The position numbers and the translations under genes were made by a program. Positions 22,681 to 35,508 of a stretch of 64,000 nucleotides of DNA are shown piece after piece. The notes beneath the pieces are model-generated. The model did not search any database, had not been told where the DNA came from, and worked only from the letters and a program-made list of their open reading frames with translations. Numbering within the stretch: the first letter of the stretch is position 1; every line of letters begins with the position of its first letter. The stretch comes from Drosophila persimilis (Eukaryota; Arthropoda; Insecta; Diptera; Drosophilidae), in assembly GCF_003286085.1 (NCBI RefSeq), contig NW_020825294.1:6634001-6698000 (forward strand), given 5' to 3'.

Positions 22681-22720
22681 GCCCCTGGCAGGCCCTGGCA
22701 GCCCCTGGCAGTCCCTGGCT
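22681..22720. repeat. Four tandem 10-bp units
   Basis: GCCCCTGGCA, GGCCCTGGCA, GCCCCTGGCA and GTCCCTGGCT are adjacent with no spacers. The period is close to one DNA helical turn. Confidence 0.9.
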
Positions 22721-23603
22721 CACTCGCCTCGGTAGCTTTCATCGCCTCGGGCTCCCAGCAGTGTATCCCCCTCTTCGGTGGCTTCTCTATCCCCCTCTCC
22801 CCCGTTCCCCCCCTGAATATCTACGACATGTTGACGGTGAAAATAAATGGAAAATTGTTGCAACAGCAGTGGCACTTGCAGTTGCATATTATTGTTTAGT
22901 TACCGAGAAAACATGTGTAGGGGCTGGCAAAAAAAAATAAAGAAAGAAAATAAAACAGAACCGAGAGAGGATTTCCAATTTCTGTGCTCCAAATATGCAG
23001 GGGAAATACTTGGAGCCCCTCCGGCTCGTATGGTATCTCCTTTTATAGGTCAAGTCGTGACCCAGTGGCCGGGGGGGAGGGGGGCACACCCCGGGCACAA
23101 CCTTGAGTGAAAAATATTGTATGCTAGCAAAGTTAATGTCTGTTTACGTTTACCGTTGGCTCTGTGTTGGCTGGGAGGAGGCGTGGCACATTGCACACGC
23201 ATTCGTAGGGGGGAGGGGGAAACTGTGGGGGCGTTAACAAAGCCACTTCGTGGCTGGCGGCACACTCTAGGGGCACCACCGGCACTGACAGGGCGACAGA
23301 GCGAGACAGAGAGAGAGAGAGAGAACTTTGGACATTTGTTTGCCTGATGAGGGGAGGGAGGGGGAGAGTTGGGGGGTCACCCAGGTGGACAAATGACAAA
23401 TGGCAAGCGTTTAACTCGGAATTGGCTAAAAGTGCTGCACTGCAGTCGTCTGTCCCACGAAAAACTTTCCATTTGCGGGACTTCGAGAGACGGGGGACGG
23501 GGGACGTGAGACGAGAGACGAGCGCAAGTTCAACTCGAATGTCAAATGTCGGGGAATTCTCTTTGACCAAAGTCGAAAGACACACAGAAAGGCCGTTGAG
23601 TGC
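22721..23603. other. Non-coding DNA, no gene seen
   Basis: A G-rich patch lies at about 23070-23090 and a GA tract at 23301-23324. The overlapping minus- and plus-strand frames at 23133-23670 are not supported by domains or splice sites. Confidence 0.6.
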
Positions 23604-23660
23604 ATTTCAATTTCAATTTCAGTTTCAATTTAGCCACCAAAATCGGATCGGATCGGATCG
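23604..23660. repeat. TTTCAA hexamers and GATCG pentamers
   Basis: Four or five TTTCAA units span 23604-23631. GGATC pentamers follow at 23644-23660, directly against the 11-bp array. Confidence 0.85.
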
Positions 23661-24118
23661 GAGACTGTGAGAAGACTGTTGGAGGAGTGTTGGAAATCGG
23701 TTGGAAGACTGTGGGAAGACTGTTGGAATACTGTGGGAAGGTTGTTGGGAAACTGTTTGAAGACTGTTCAAAAACTGTTGGAAGATTGTTGAAAAACTGT
23801 TGGAATAATTTTGGAAGACTGTTGGAATACTGTGGGAAGGTTGTTGGGAAACTGTTGGATTACTTTGGGAAGATTGTTGGGAGATTGTTGGAAGACTGTT
23901 GGAAAACTGTTGGAAGACTGTTGGAAGACTCTTGGAAGACTGTTGGAAGTTTGTGCGAAGACTCTTGGAATACTATGGGAAGATTCCTGGGAGACTGTGA
24001 GACTGTTGGAATACTGTTGAAATACTGTTGGAAGACTATTAGAATTTTGTTGGAAGACTCTTGGGAGACTGTTGGGATACTGTTGGAATACTTTTGGTAG
24101 ACTGTTCAAAGACAGTTG
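23661..24118. repeat. Minisatellite, 11-bp unit, about 41 copies
   Basis: The unit is GAAGACTGTTG. The whole 458-bp block can be cut into 11-mers without slipping, apart from about one base at each edge and at one internal site near 24000. Substitutions such as GAATACTGTGG and GAAGATTGTTG are interspersed. All three frames are open on the plus strand and at least one on the minus because three units (33 bp) make an 11-residue repeat. The period sits close to the B-DNA helical repeat. Confidence 0.92.
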
Positions 24119-25349
24119 TTTCATTAAAATTCTTTCTTTTTATACCCCCATTTATCAAGGGAAAAACATTATAGTTAAATATTTATTTCATTTATGTGGA
24201 GGGACTTCTAATAATTTACTTATACTCCTCCCCATTGTGTTTTATTTAATGCTACGCCTTCGAAATAATCGCTGTCGATGGATTAATTTCAATAAATCAA
24301 TCGTTCATTCGTCTTATATTAAATTTTAGTAAGGTTTTCATAATACAATCTCTCTCTCCCGTGGCTCGAACTCTTCCTCCTTGACTACTCGATCCTCACT
24401 CCTATTCGATTATTTCATCTCTATATTTTAATGGTACTCCTTTCCTACATACTACATATGTATATTCCCAACGCCACAGTATTTCTACACTAATATTATG
24501 CACTAGTCCCATGGAGTTCATGGAATTTTTTTAATTCTAATTAAATTTTTAGTTTATTATATTATTGTATTTTGTATTTTACATTTTTGATTATAAAATA
24601 ATATCACTAATAAAAACTATATTGCTTGCTGTTACTGTTAGAGCAACGTGCACAACAGTCAAAGGAGTCAAAAATTACGATAATTTAAAATAAATATAAA
24701 AAAAAAGAAAAAAAATAGCAACCACCCCCAAAGTCTTCGACCTTGATGACACGCATTTCAATGAATGATTTCCTTAATCTAACATTTTTATGATGACCTA
24801 TATTTTTATTATTAATACTGTTATTAATATTTTAATTCAAATTTTATGTTTTCTTATTGTATGTATTTTTATTCTATTTTTTTATTATATTTATTATATT
24901 ATATTTATTATATTATTATATTTTTGTATTATTTTTAATTTATTTTTTATTGTATTTTGTATTATTTTTGAATTTTATTTGTTTGTTTTTTTTATTTTGT
25001 ATTATATTTTCTTTTAAGTGTTTATCAAGCGTATTTCTAGCTGCTCCCTAGATATCTTTGCTTAACAAATACTTTTAATTTTTAAGGAAAACTTCTTCCA
25101 TAATCGAATGGAATTTATGAAGCATTTATTTTCTTAATTGTCAGGTTCGTACCTAATGGCTAGCAGATTCTTGAATATTTTTCCCCCCTTTCCAATCAGT
25201 TTCCATGGAAAATGTGTCTCGTTTTGCACTCCTTTGAGCAGTAATTAATTCAATATCCAATATCCCAACAATTTATTCCTCTACCACTGAAAATTCTCCA
25301 GCTATTTACGTAATGAAACGGAAGTCCAAGCTAAAAGACTTGACACCTT
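24119..25349. other. AT-rich non-coding DNA
   Basis: TATTATA- and TTTTATT-rich low-complexity sequence fills 24780-25020. No gene, hairpin or array of note is seen. Confidence 0.7.
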
Positions 25350-25407
25350 GTCTGTCTGTCTGTCTGTCTGTCTTCCATGCTGCCCGAGCAGGCCAGGCCA
25401 GGCCAGT
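25350..25407. repeat. TGTC tetranucleotide and GGCCA pentamer repeats
   Basis: Six TGTC units span 25350-25372 and GGCCA pentamers span 25391-25406. Confidence 0.9.
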
Positions 25408-25625
25408 CCTTCGTCCTGCCTCCCTCTTGTGCTGGACCCCTGCCACCATCGTGACAGCGCCCTGTGGCTGCTTTTAATGGCTTGGTCCAATTGCCTCAAA
25501 AGCAACTTTGAAATGCAAAAATAAATGCGCTGCGATAAAATGCAAAAACAATACGAGAGAACTGCGAGCAAAACAATATATTAGACGGGCAACAACAACG
25601 GATAGATCTACCAACAAAATCTCCA

Positions 25626-25659
25626 GCAACGGAAACGGCAACGGCAACGGCAACGGCAA
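25626..25659. repeat. CAACGG hexamer repeat
   Basis: Five units of CAACGG (first one CAACGGAAACGG) are present. The plus frame reads as Gly-Asn repeats, but no exon boundaries were found. Confidence 0.85.
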
Positions 25660-26341
25660 CAATAATTTAAAGGCAGAAAACACAACAAGGACAACTTCAT
25701 TACGCGTGATTTAAGGACAATCGTAGGCTAAAACACCTAAGAAAGAGGCCAAAGCCAGAGCCAGAGCCAGTACTAGAGGGTGGAGCTCGAGAAGGAGGGA
25801 GGTTGGTTCCTCTTTTGCTTTTGGTGCGTTTTATTTATTTAAACGCATTTGTGTAAATTATCATTTTAAATTGCTGCCAGAAGAGGAGGAGTGTCAGGGC
25901 AGGCAAGGCAGGACCAAAAGCAACGCAAAGTAATATATAAATAAATGAATGTTTGGTGGCACAGCAACAGCAGAGAGACATCCAGCCGAGCCTGCCACTG
26001 ATGGCTCTACCTCTCAGAGCCACTTCTACTTCGCATTTGACTCACTTTACAATGACATTTGCAATGTAATTTAATGAGTCACAATCTTGTTTCACCAACT
26101 GCCTGACACTTTCTCCCAGGCACCAGGCACCAGGCCAGGGCCACCACTCTCCACTCCCCACCCCTCGCTCTGGCCCCAAAGGAAAGTTTCCACCCCCAAC
26201 CCCGACTTGGGCCAAAGGCAGGCGGCCATATATAACAGCTTCTGTCAGTCATTCAGTGGCAAGATTGATGTTTTGCCTTTGGAACATTTTTAAATAGAAT
26301 TCAAAAATAAAGCAAAAAGCAGGAAGAACCACTGGAAACGA

Positions 26342-26590
26342 CTGGCACATACCTTTTACTTGTAATATTTAGGATAAATATCAGTGAATGCAGAAATGGT
26401 GACCCCGACCCCCATATACCCTAGCTTTTCCCGCCCTTCCAAGAAGGCCAATTACCTTGCTGGCACATAACTTTTACTAGTAATATTTAGTGGAAATATC
26501 AATGGATCTACCATAAATGCAGAAATGGTGACCCCGATCCCCATATACCCTAGCCTTGCCTGCTCTTCCAAAAAGGACAATTACCTTGCA
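26342..26590. repeat. Two-copy tandem repeat, about 120 bp
   Basis: Both copies run GGCACATA.CTTTTACT.GTAA, ATGCAGAAATGGTGACCCCG, CCCATATACCCTAGC and CAATTACCTTGC. They start at 26344 and 26462. GGTGACCCCGAC recurs alone at about 26680. Confidence 0.85.
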
Positions 26591-27040
26591 GAGCAAATAA
26601 AATATGGTGAAAAGCCTTTGCCCAATGAATTCTTCACCAATTTCTGTGTGAGGGGGGTGGGGGGCGGGAGACCGGGGGTGGTGACCCCGACAACGTGATG
26701 ATAAAGATGAAGCTGAGGACTTTATTCTGTTGCTGTTGGCTCATTTTTTGTGCTGACCATGTCTATATTATGATTTCTTTTCGTGCTCTCCCTTTTTATT
26801 TTTTTGAAGTTAATTTGTGGCCACACGCCACTTGCTACTTGCCACTTGCCACATGTGAGCGGAGGATGGGGCAAAGGACTGGAAATTTTTGCGCACGAGC
26901 GCAGCAAAGCGAGGCTGCCAAGTGCCTCAAGACCGGACCCGCTGAAATATCCAATTTGTGAAGGAGACACAGGAGGCGGCACAGGGGTCCCCGGTCCTGG
27001 CCATGAATGCCAAGTAAGGCGTCTAAAGGAGTCGTCCTTG

Positions 27041-27077
27041 TCGAGGCGTTCGAGGCGTCCGAGGCGTCCGAGTCGCC
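27041..27077. repeat. 9-bp repeat TCCGAGGCG
   Basis: Four imperfect units are present. CGG/GGC triplets also occur at 27672-27686. Confidence 0.8.
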
Positions 27078-29619
27078 TTCAAAGTAAATCACTTGAGAGC
27101 GGGGCCAGCAAAAGGAAACGCGTTGAGCTGCCATTTTGATTTGAGCAAAAGACGCAAAAAGGTAACTAACAAAGGGACGGTCTGGCACAGCCAGAGACCA
27201 TTTTTTCTCTGCCCTTTTCTCTTGGGGATTCTCAATACCCTTAAAGATGCCAAGGGGCTAGTATTTGCAGGAGATTTTTGCAGGCAATGAAGCTTTCCGA
27301 AGCCCAGAATTGATGTATCTCGAAGAACCAGGAACTATTTCTTAGATGAAACAGCTACCCCCCGATCTAATGCTCTTCTAAGGATATTTAAATCTTCGGC
27401 TTTCGTGCGGGGATGCTTTTTTTTTTTTGTATTTTGCTTGGACCGCACAATTTTTCTTACTTCTCCGTTTGGCTGGCTGTAGATTTGCTTCAGCTGCGTT
27501 TGAAAAATTGGCTGCCGTTGGCTTCAACGTTTTCGTCGCCACTACTTTTCCTAACGCCATAATGATGATGTCACCATCAGCAAACGTCACCTCAATGCCG
27601 CAGAGCATAATGATGAGCAAAAGGACGAGGTCCTGGCACTGGAATGGATGGATGGATGGCTCGCCTGGCCAGGCGGCGGCGGCGGCACAGATTGATCAAC
27701 TAAAGCGGGGCACAAAACTTTCGCACAGGCTTAATGAGCTTTTAATAAAAGTCAAGCCAGCAATCCCCCCGAGAAAAATCCAAGAAAAACTGGCCACGCA
27801 CGCCCTCTCAGGGGTGGGTGAAGAAGGGGGTCCTGCCTCCTTCTCGGTCTTGTGCATTTGAGCGCAAAACTTATTTCTGTCACGGAAATTAAATTTGCTC
27901 GCTCAGGCGCCGCAGGCACAAGTGAAGTGAAGGCCTCCAAGCACTTTGCCTAAATCATGCCCGACAGCACAAGAGCCAGAGCCAGAGCCAGGGCCATGAG
28001 ACAGGGGCTGGAACCAGCAGCCATCCAAAGTTTTGCCCAACTTCCCGCCAAGAACCCGCCCCAGGACACGCTCTCTCTCTCTCTCCCTCGTTCCTTGCTA
28101 AGGCGACAATTATACGCTTTTAATCTCTTTTGAACGTCGCGAACGTGCCCAAAATTCTCAAAATCTTTTCCAAAAAAACTCCCCAAAAACGCTCCAAAAA
28201 GCGAAGGTGTTTTGGGCCAAGGGCTGGCTCAAATCCTTTGGAAAAGACCAAAGAAATCTGCCGGGAATTAGCTTGAATGGAAATTTCCATTTCACTCTCG
28301 ATTGGCAGGACTTGCAGCTCTGTGGCTTGCCCCTCGAAATATCCAACAATTGCGGTATTTGGGGGGTAGGGGGGCGGGCCTGGGTGGCCACCGGCCACTG
28401 GCCGCACAAAAGCCTTGTCGATCGAAATTCTATTGGCCGTATAAATCTGTACCTGGCTTACAGCTCAATTCGCGTTAATTTTACACACACAAAAAAGGCA
28501 GGGGGCCGAGAAAGGCTTGCCATATTTCGTATCGTATATAGCACTTGTGCGCTCAGCTCCCGGCTGCGGTTGTGGCAGGGGGCGGGGCAACAACCATTGT
28601 GTTGACAGGCGGCGGCAATGCGACGCTGCCAACAAACAAACCGCGCTACAAACCGCGCAACAAAACTGCCGCAACAATGCCAGAGGGCCAGCAGAAGGGA
28701 GGGGACGGGGGAGGCAAACCAAAATCCAGAAACGAACTGGAAAGTGGGCAAGTCCCCTGCGGTGATCGAAGGTTTAGATACCCTTGAAGGGGGGCATGGG
28801 ACGGGGTCTTTCAGGCAAATGGCTTTCCATAACCAAAAGTTCTATAATTTCGAATAGAAGATATTTTCTTTTGTGCAAAAATCTATAAAAAATCATCATG
28901 CCCTACCCGAAAAAGTGTAAACCAATGCCCAAACGCGAGCAACTGTAATGACAATCGACAACAATTACAATCAAAAATGGCTGAGCACGAAAATGGAGCC
29001 CGCCCGAATGGAGCAGTCGACCAGTGTCCCACCAGGGCCATAATTACCTTTTCGCCCAGGACACCCCCTCACCCCAGGGAGGGGGGGCATAACATTGTAA
29101 TTTTTGATGTGTTTGCCCGGCAGGAGAGAGTCAAATCAGAGTGTTAACACACTCTCTCCTCTTGGCCGGCACGGGTCAATAGCTGAAAAATATTCGCGCG
29201 ACGACAGGCAGAGGTCAGCAAGTTGATTGCCTCATTTATTTTTCAATTACAACATTTGTCCCGAACAACATCCAGCAGCAGGACACTGGAGAGAAAAACC
29301 CACACACCAACAATTGCACAGACTAATTAAAAAAATGTAATGAATAAATGAAAAATCACAAAACTCATTAGGCCGAATGCCGAATGACAACACAACGACA
29401 GCGACAGCGACAATGGACGACAAGAATCAACAACAAATTGATTTGACACGAAATTCCAACAACAACAACAACAACAGACATTACAACAACGTTTACAAAT
29501 GATGGTAATCGGAATAAGTACAGAGACCTAATTGATAGGTTGTTTTTTTCCCAGAATAAAAACCGAAAAAACAACCAAAAATCTACATTAAAAATAAAGG
29601 AAAATAAAAGGGCTTGATA
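27078..29619. other. Non-coding DNA, no gene seen
   Basis: A CT run lies at 28071-28084 and AACAAC repeats lie near 29455-29475. Overlapping frames at 27427-27861 and 28120-28865 are open on both strands and show no domain or plausible exon structure. Confidence 0.6.
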
Positions 29620-30905
29620 GTCGAAGCCATGAATGCCCTACGGGGAATCAAGAGACCTCATCGACCCATTTATCGTTGATATAACCCAAAGCATATTATG
29701 TATTTTATGTAGTATTTTTTTTAAAGCTTTAGAGCCGAACGAAAATTTTGTTATACGGAATCAAGAGACTATTGTAATTGTTCATATAATTTCCATAATC
29801 TTTTGTACAATCTATCCATCTTTCGTTCAAATATCCCAAATAATATTATATATTTCCCCTTTCTGAGCCAAACTTTAAAGCCCAAAGACAATTCTGTTCC
29901 AGGGAATCAAGAGACAATATAATTCCCATAAGCTTTTGGACAATCGACCCATCTATCGTTGTTATAGATTCCAAAGAATATAATCTATTTTATTTATTTT
30001 TATTTATTATTTATTATATATAATTCTGGACAATTCTATTCCAAGGAATCAAGAGACTATTGTAACGGAACAAATAATTCTCCAAATCTTTCGGAAAATC
30101 TATCAATATATCGTTCAAATATCGCAAAGAATATTATATCTGTGCCCTTTTCTAGGCCCAACTTTAAAGCCCAAAGACAATTCTGTTACAGGAAATTAAA
30201 GAGACAATATAATTCCTATAATCTTTCGGACAATCTATCCATCTATCGTTGATAAATACCAAAGAATATTATCTATTTTATTAATTATTATTTATTATTT
30301 ATTATATATAATTCTGGACAATTCTATTCCAAGGAATCAAGAGACCATTGAATGGAATAAATAATTCTCCAAATCTTTCGGAGAATCTATCAATATATCG
30401 TTGATATATCCCAAAGAATATTATGTATTTTATTTGTTATCTATATCTATGCCCTTATCTAGCTTTAAAGACCAAAGACAATTCTGTTCCAGGGAGTCAA
30501 GAGACAATACAGACAATATAATTCCCATAATCTTTCGGAAAATGGATCCATCTATCGTTGATAAATCCCAAAGAACATTATCTATTTTATTTATTATTAT
30601 TTATTATTTATAATCAATGATTCTGGAAAATTCTGTTATAGAAAATCAAGAAACACAATTGTAATGGAACAAATAATTCCCATAATCCTTTGGAAAATCT
30701 ATCTATCTTTCGTTCAAATATTATTATTATTTTTTAACTATTTCTATGACCTCTTCTCTGCTAAACTTTAAAGCCGCAGGACATTTCTGTTACAGGGAAT
30801 CATTGTAATGGTAGAAATAATTCCCACAATCTTTCGGACAATCTATCTATCTATCATTCAAATATACCCTTTTCTCTGCCAAACTTTAAAGCCGCAGGAC
30901 CCTTC
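29620..30905. repeat. Satellite-like array, about 146-bp monomer, nine copies in dimers
   Basis: GGAATCAAGAGA or a variant recurs at about 29643, 29756, 29902, 30045, 30191, 30333, 30492, 30641 and 30796. Most spacings are 142-159 bp. Two monomer types alternate. One has ATTCTGTTCCAGGGAATCAA and TATCCATCTATCGTTG. The other has ATTCTATTCCAAGGAATCAA, AATCTATCAATATATCGTT and the TTTAAAG boundary. The true repeat is therefore a dimer near 290 bp. The array is AT-rich and has no coding content. Confidence 0.92.
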
Positions 30906-31039
30906 CTGTAGAGGTTTTTGAAATGATTTGCGTGCGTGTTCGACTCTTGACCTAAAAAATGATTATAGTACCCTTTTGTAAGGTCATAAAAAAGCACGAA
31001 ACGTACTTCAAACCAATAATGAGATAGATAAGGATATAC

Positions 31040-31082
31040 AGAGGGAGACAGAGAGAGAGAGAGAGGGAGAGAGAGACAGAGA
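31040..31082. repeat. GA tract
   Basis: GAGAGA with GGGAGA and GACAGA interruptions runs over 43 bp. It is the longest GA block in this half of the window. Confidence 0.9.
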
Positions 31083-31512
31083 ACTAGTTAATAAAGCAAA
31101 TAAAATGTGGCCAAGTCTCTCTCCGCCTATCATCAGCACTCACAAAGGAAAACTTTCAATTGAATTTTTGCGGATAATTCCACATAGTTGGAGGGCGCCC
31201 ACTTTGGAATGGGGAGGGGGGGGGGAATGCATAACTGTGCTCAATTAAATGTTAATTAACTTGAACAGCAGCCCCTCTTTTTTTTTAGCTGTGAGCATAA
31301 ATGAAGTATTTGCGGGCTCAATAATCACAGCGGAAGCCAAGGCTGATCCATTTTGACAGGCAATCGCTTCATTGCCCATCATCGGGAAATCCCCGCCAAG
31401 CATTCGATTTTCGGGCAGGAGCCGTGTCGTGTCGAGCTAACATGTCTATGCCTACATGCTAATATGTCTGACAGTTGGTCTCGATTTGGGTTCTCCGAAT
31501 CGAGGAATTCTC

Positions 31513-31542
31513 GGGTTTTGGGTTTTGGGTTTTGGTTTTGGG
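31513..31542 (+). other. GGGTTTT repeats, G4-capable
   Basis: Four GGG runs separated by TTTT (with one GG in between) span 30 bp. The form recalls plant and algal telomere words, but it is short and internal. Confidence 0.75.
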
Positions 31543-33386
31543 TCGAGGACTGCCTCTGCTTATCCTGCCAGCTTAACTGTCATGCAACTACAGTAAAGAA
31601 CGCCAAGTATCTATAGCGGATGTGGACCGTCTCTCTCCGCCAAGGGCCTATCCTTTCTGGTGACAGTCGTGGTGGTGGTGGTGCGGGGCTGGCTCGAAAA
31701 AGGCGAAAATAAATAAAATAGAATGCTAAAAATTCAATTTGCAAAACGTTATCCGTGGGATTTACATAAAGCAGTCATTTTGAAGTTATACGCAGCCCCT
31801 CCCCCCCCCGTTCTACTATATATCCATACGTATATATATATCTGTATCTATATGTATGTCTGAGAGACCGAGGGAGAAACTGTGTTACCCTCGTCGAAGG
31901 CAAGGCCGCTGCCATGTCAATAACTTTCCTTGTATTAGTCATTTGAGCGCCTCCCCCTTATTTTTACTCAGCCCGGATATATCCCTGATACCCAGCCCCC
32001 CCTTTGCCACCCCCCTCTGTGCCGCCTCTGGCATGCGTAATTCGAAATTTTTTACTGCGAATAGACGATTGAGTTTGGGTTGCAAATGGAAAACCATCAA
32101 ATTTATTGAAATCACTTGCTGTGTTGCTGCCTGCCGAGGGTGTCCGCACTCTTGGCACTCTAGAGCTGGCTTTGGCTTTGGCTCTCGCTTAAATGTCCTG
32201 CCCATCGTCTGGGCATATCAGTCGCATCCTTTGCTATTGTAAACATCAAATCACAGACAGTAAAACCTTGGATACACACACACACAGACAGAGAGAGAGG
32301 ACTCCTTTGGATACCGCACACGCATATAAACATAAACGTGAACATAAACCGAGAAGAGCGCCTGGTGGGGGGAGGGGGGTGGGGAATGGTCATGTGGGTA
32401 GACACTGTACGGCTCTCTCCACCACTTTCGCTTCAATCATTCGATTCGTCAATCCCCCGTCACTGGGTTGTCGATGAGCCTGTAAATTCTGTTCAATTTT
32501 CCAAAAACTTTTCGCCGAAATTGACTTTGCTTGCTATCAAAAGACGAAGTGGGAGAGCCACAAAAAAAAAACAGCAGCGGCAACAAAAAATAAAAGCCCG
32601 ACGAGTTTTAAGTATAATAAATAACAAGTGGCAAGGGATAGCCAAGCAATAGTCGTATACCCTGGAAAAAATGGCTAAAAGAACAGACTTTTCGATTTCT
32701 AGATCTTATCTAGAGAGAAATAGGTAAGGAAATGTCTTAGAAGTGCTGAGAATGACTAGAGTACTCGATCCCTTCATCTCGCACTCGCGTACGAGCAAAA
32801 TATTAAAAATTCCGCTCATTCGAAAGTGCTGATTTCGGCTTTGGACAAGGAATATCTCCATTATCATGAGCTCAAATGGAAGCTGGAGTAAAATGGTGGG
32901 TGTTTCGCCTTAGGAAAGGGAAACTACCTGAAGTTGAGGTACCATCAGAACCATCAGAAAAATCATTCGGGAGGCATGGACATCCGCGATAGAACTTCCT
33001 TTTGGGTACAGTAAATTCTTATTTGAAACGAATTCCTAACCGATATACCCCACCAACATGGGGGGCTTCAAATTACAGAGCATATGAAACCACAGTCGCA
33101 TTGACATCTTTCCACTTCCTGGGTCCTTCGTCCTTCCTGCCTGCGCTCGTTCCATCTTCATTCGCAGACTTCGTTTCCTGTCCATTTTCCGTGTGTCATT
33201 TTGCAAATGTTGTCAGTCGAAGTGTCCGACAGCCAGGAGACAGCCACCACAGAGGGTGAGAGAGAGAGAGGGATGGCGTTTGGTAAGTGCGGGTTATATA
33301 TGCGCTTGTATGGATAAGGAATCAATAAACTTGGCCAGTGGTTAGCAGAAATCTTGAATACAAATATTTTACAATGTTAACAATGT
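31543..33386. other. Non-coding DNA with a dispersed-repeat fragment
   Basis: No gene is supported. A G4-capable tract lies at 32366-32384 and a GA tract at 33249-33271. Position 32781-32828 matches the 3' half of the 247-bp repeat at 10924-11390, sharing TTCCGCTCAT.CGAAAGTG and GAGC.AAATATT. Confidence 0.65.
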
Positions 33387-33445
33387 ATATCCTGGCTGGC
33401 TCCGGCTTTGGCTCCGGCTTTGGCTCTGGCTCTGGCTTCGGTTCC
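33387..33445. repeat. GGCTCT/GGCTTT hexamer repeat
   Basis: About nine GGCTNN or GGTTCC hexamers are present. A purine hexamer array (GGAGGT, GGAGTT, GGAGAC) follows at 33574-33628. Confidence 0.85.
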
Positions 33446-34084
33446 ACCTGGCATTCGCCTTTATCATGCAATAAAAATTCAATCACACACTTTCCCAGAC
33501 TGCAGGGAAAGCACAAAAGCAATGATAGTTATGTAGATACAAGCAAACACAAACAACAACACGAGAGGCAAAAAGGAGGTGGAGGTGGAGTTGGAGGAGG
33601 AGTTGGAGACGGAGACAGAGTTGGAGACACTCTCTGGCTGAGGGTCCCAGCGCAGTGCTTAAATATTCACATATCGCAAATTCAATTGAACGCAACGCAC
33701 ACAGGATAACGCAGGACCAGAGCCAGAGCCAGGACATGGCCTGGCCCACGCCACGCAATGCCAGGGCTAAAATGGTGTTGACAACAACTATGGGAATACC
33801 CGACCCTCGGAGTGTGGGCGACCACCATCCAGACATCTAGGAGAAACGTAACTTTTTATATGTTAAAAAGGATTTGCGGTTAAGCCGAGTGGACAATGGA
33901 ACACGCACACACACACGCACACACTCGGTGAAAAGTCTCGCAACTGGTTGCAGTCCCTTGCCCGTCCTTGGAGGCAGATAACATCTGCACATATCCCTGC
34001 GACGGCGACTCAGGGGTGGCGCTTCAAATTGTTTGTGCCACTAATAGGGATCAACATTGGTCAGCCCCTTGAGACAGGTGCCCC

Positions 34085-34114
34085 GGCTCCACACGGCTCC
34101 ACACGGCTCCACAC
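34085..34114. repeat. Three exact 10-bp units GGCTCCACAC
   Basis: Three identical adjacent decamers are present, again a helical-turn period. Confidence 0.92.
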
Positions 34115-34217
34115 AGTTTATCCTTGTTATCCACCTCTGGGTTTTGGTCTCTCTGTCTCTCTGAAAGAGAGCTGAAAATGTAGTCTAGCAGGCAGCCTTT
34201 GAATTGTGCAAAGCATA

Positions 34218-34500
34218 TGCCCTATGGTGTCCAGGGGAGAGCTGTGCCACTGGCAAAGGCCCATCTTCCTGGCATCAACAGGGTATAGAGGGCAGGGTGT
34301 AGGGTACAGGGCCCTGGCTACAGGGTATCGCCTTCTCCTACTACTCCTCTAAGTATGGCTGTTGGTGGTAGTTTCCAGGGGGAAGGCTGTGCCATAGCCA
34401 AAGGCCCATCTTCCTGGCATCACCAGGGTATAGGGTGCAGGAGGCAGGGTACAGGCCACAGTTTACAGGGTATCCTCTTGTCCGACTACTCGTCTAGGGC
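34218..34500. repeat. Two-copy tandem repeat, 145 bp
   Basis: GCTGTGCCA begins at 34241 and 34386. Both copies continue AAAGGCCCATCTTCCTGGCA, TCA.CAGGGTATAG, GGGTACAGG, ACAGGGTATC and CTACTC.TCTA. Copies are about 85% alike. The unit is unrelated in sequence to the 144-bp array at 4340 and the 146-bp array at 29620. Confidence 0.88.
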
Positions 34501-34850
34501 TGTCTTCCTTGCTGTTCTTTTCTTCTTTCTTGTGCCGCCTGCAGTTTTTTTCTTGCTCCGCTAATAGGTGGAGCACAAAGTTATTACGCATACGCCACCG
34601 TGCCACCGCCGCCGTATTGTAATTATTTTAAAAGCGAGAAATAATCGCATCAAAGTGAATCAAATTAAAAGTTCCCTGGCATTGCGTAAATCACGAGAGG
34701 CAGGGTGGCAGGGGGGGGGCGTAAGCTGCACATGCTGAAATTCACTTAAGGATTCGCTCGTAAAAAGCTGAAATCAAAAGGAAAAACTTTTTCGTCGCTA
34801 ACACACGAAAAAATTTGCACCGAACGTGCCCACCGAAAAAATGGCAGAGT

Positions 34851-34883
34851 GGGGTTGGAGAGGGGGGGGTGGGGGGTGGGGGG
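34851..34883 (+). other. Strong G4 tract
   Basis: Runs of 4, 8, 6 and 6 G are separated mostly by single T loops. Single-base loops predict a very stable parallel quadruplex. Confidence 0.8.
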
Positions 34884-35508
34884 ATTGGAGACCAAAGTGA
34901 TTTTAACGCAATGCAAATGCGTGATGAGCGTAGGTGGTGCTGGGCGGTAAATTAATGGCGCTTAGCTCCATGTTTACAAGACGAATGTTCCAGAGAGCAG
35001 AGACACCGAAGATCCCGCGACACACACGTGATGGCCTCCTTCCTGTGGCCCCTGGGCGGAGTGGAGCGGAGCGAAGACCCCATGACTGATGGCCGTATGC
35101 AAATGTAAACGGCAGGCGAGGATTGCCGACACACAGAGCCGATTAAAAGTTGCCATGACAGCGTCACAACGCATCGCATCACCAGCCGTGTGCACACAGG
35201 GCTCCAGTTTTGGGGGAAACATGCATTCCCAGCCACAGAACCAGAGGAAACGCTTCCAAGACCGCGGCTACAAGCTGCAAAACGAAAGATTTGTGGGATT
35301 TCGAACCGATTTCTGGCTTTAATAGTGCGTCCCTTAGCTCCCCAGCCCTTCGAAGCCTCCAGCAATGCCCGCCCCTCCGCCTGCCAAATCTTTTCCTACA
35401 ACTCTGCCAGAGGCCATCAGATTAAGTGCAATAATTATATCACTAATGTGCACTCACTATTGTTGACTGTTCGTCTTGATAAGAGGGTCATGGCCCCGCC
35501 CCAGCCCT

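Noticed and set aside
31513-31542. GGGTTTT repeats considered as interstitial telomere
   Set aside because: Four short units only, and Drosophila telomeres are not built of such repeats.
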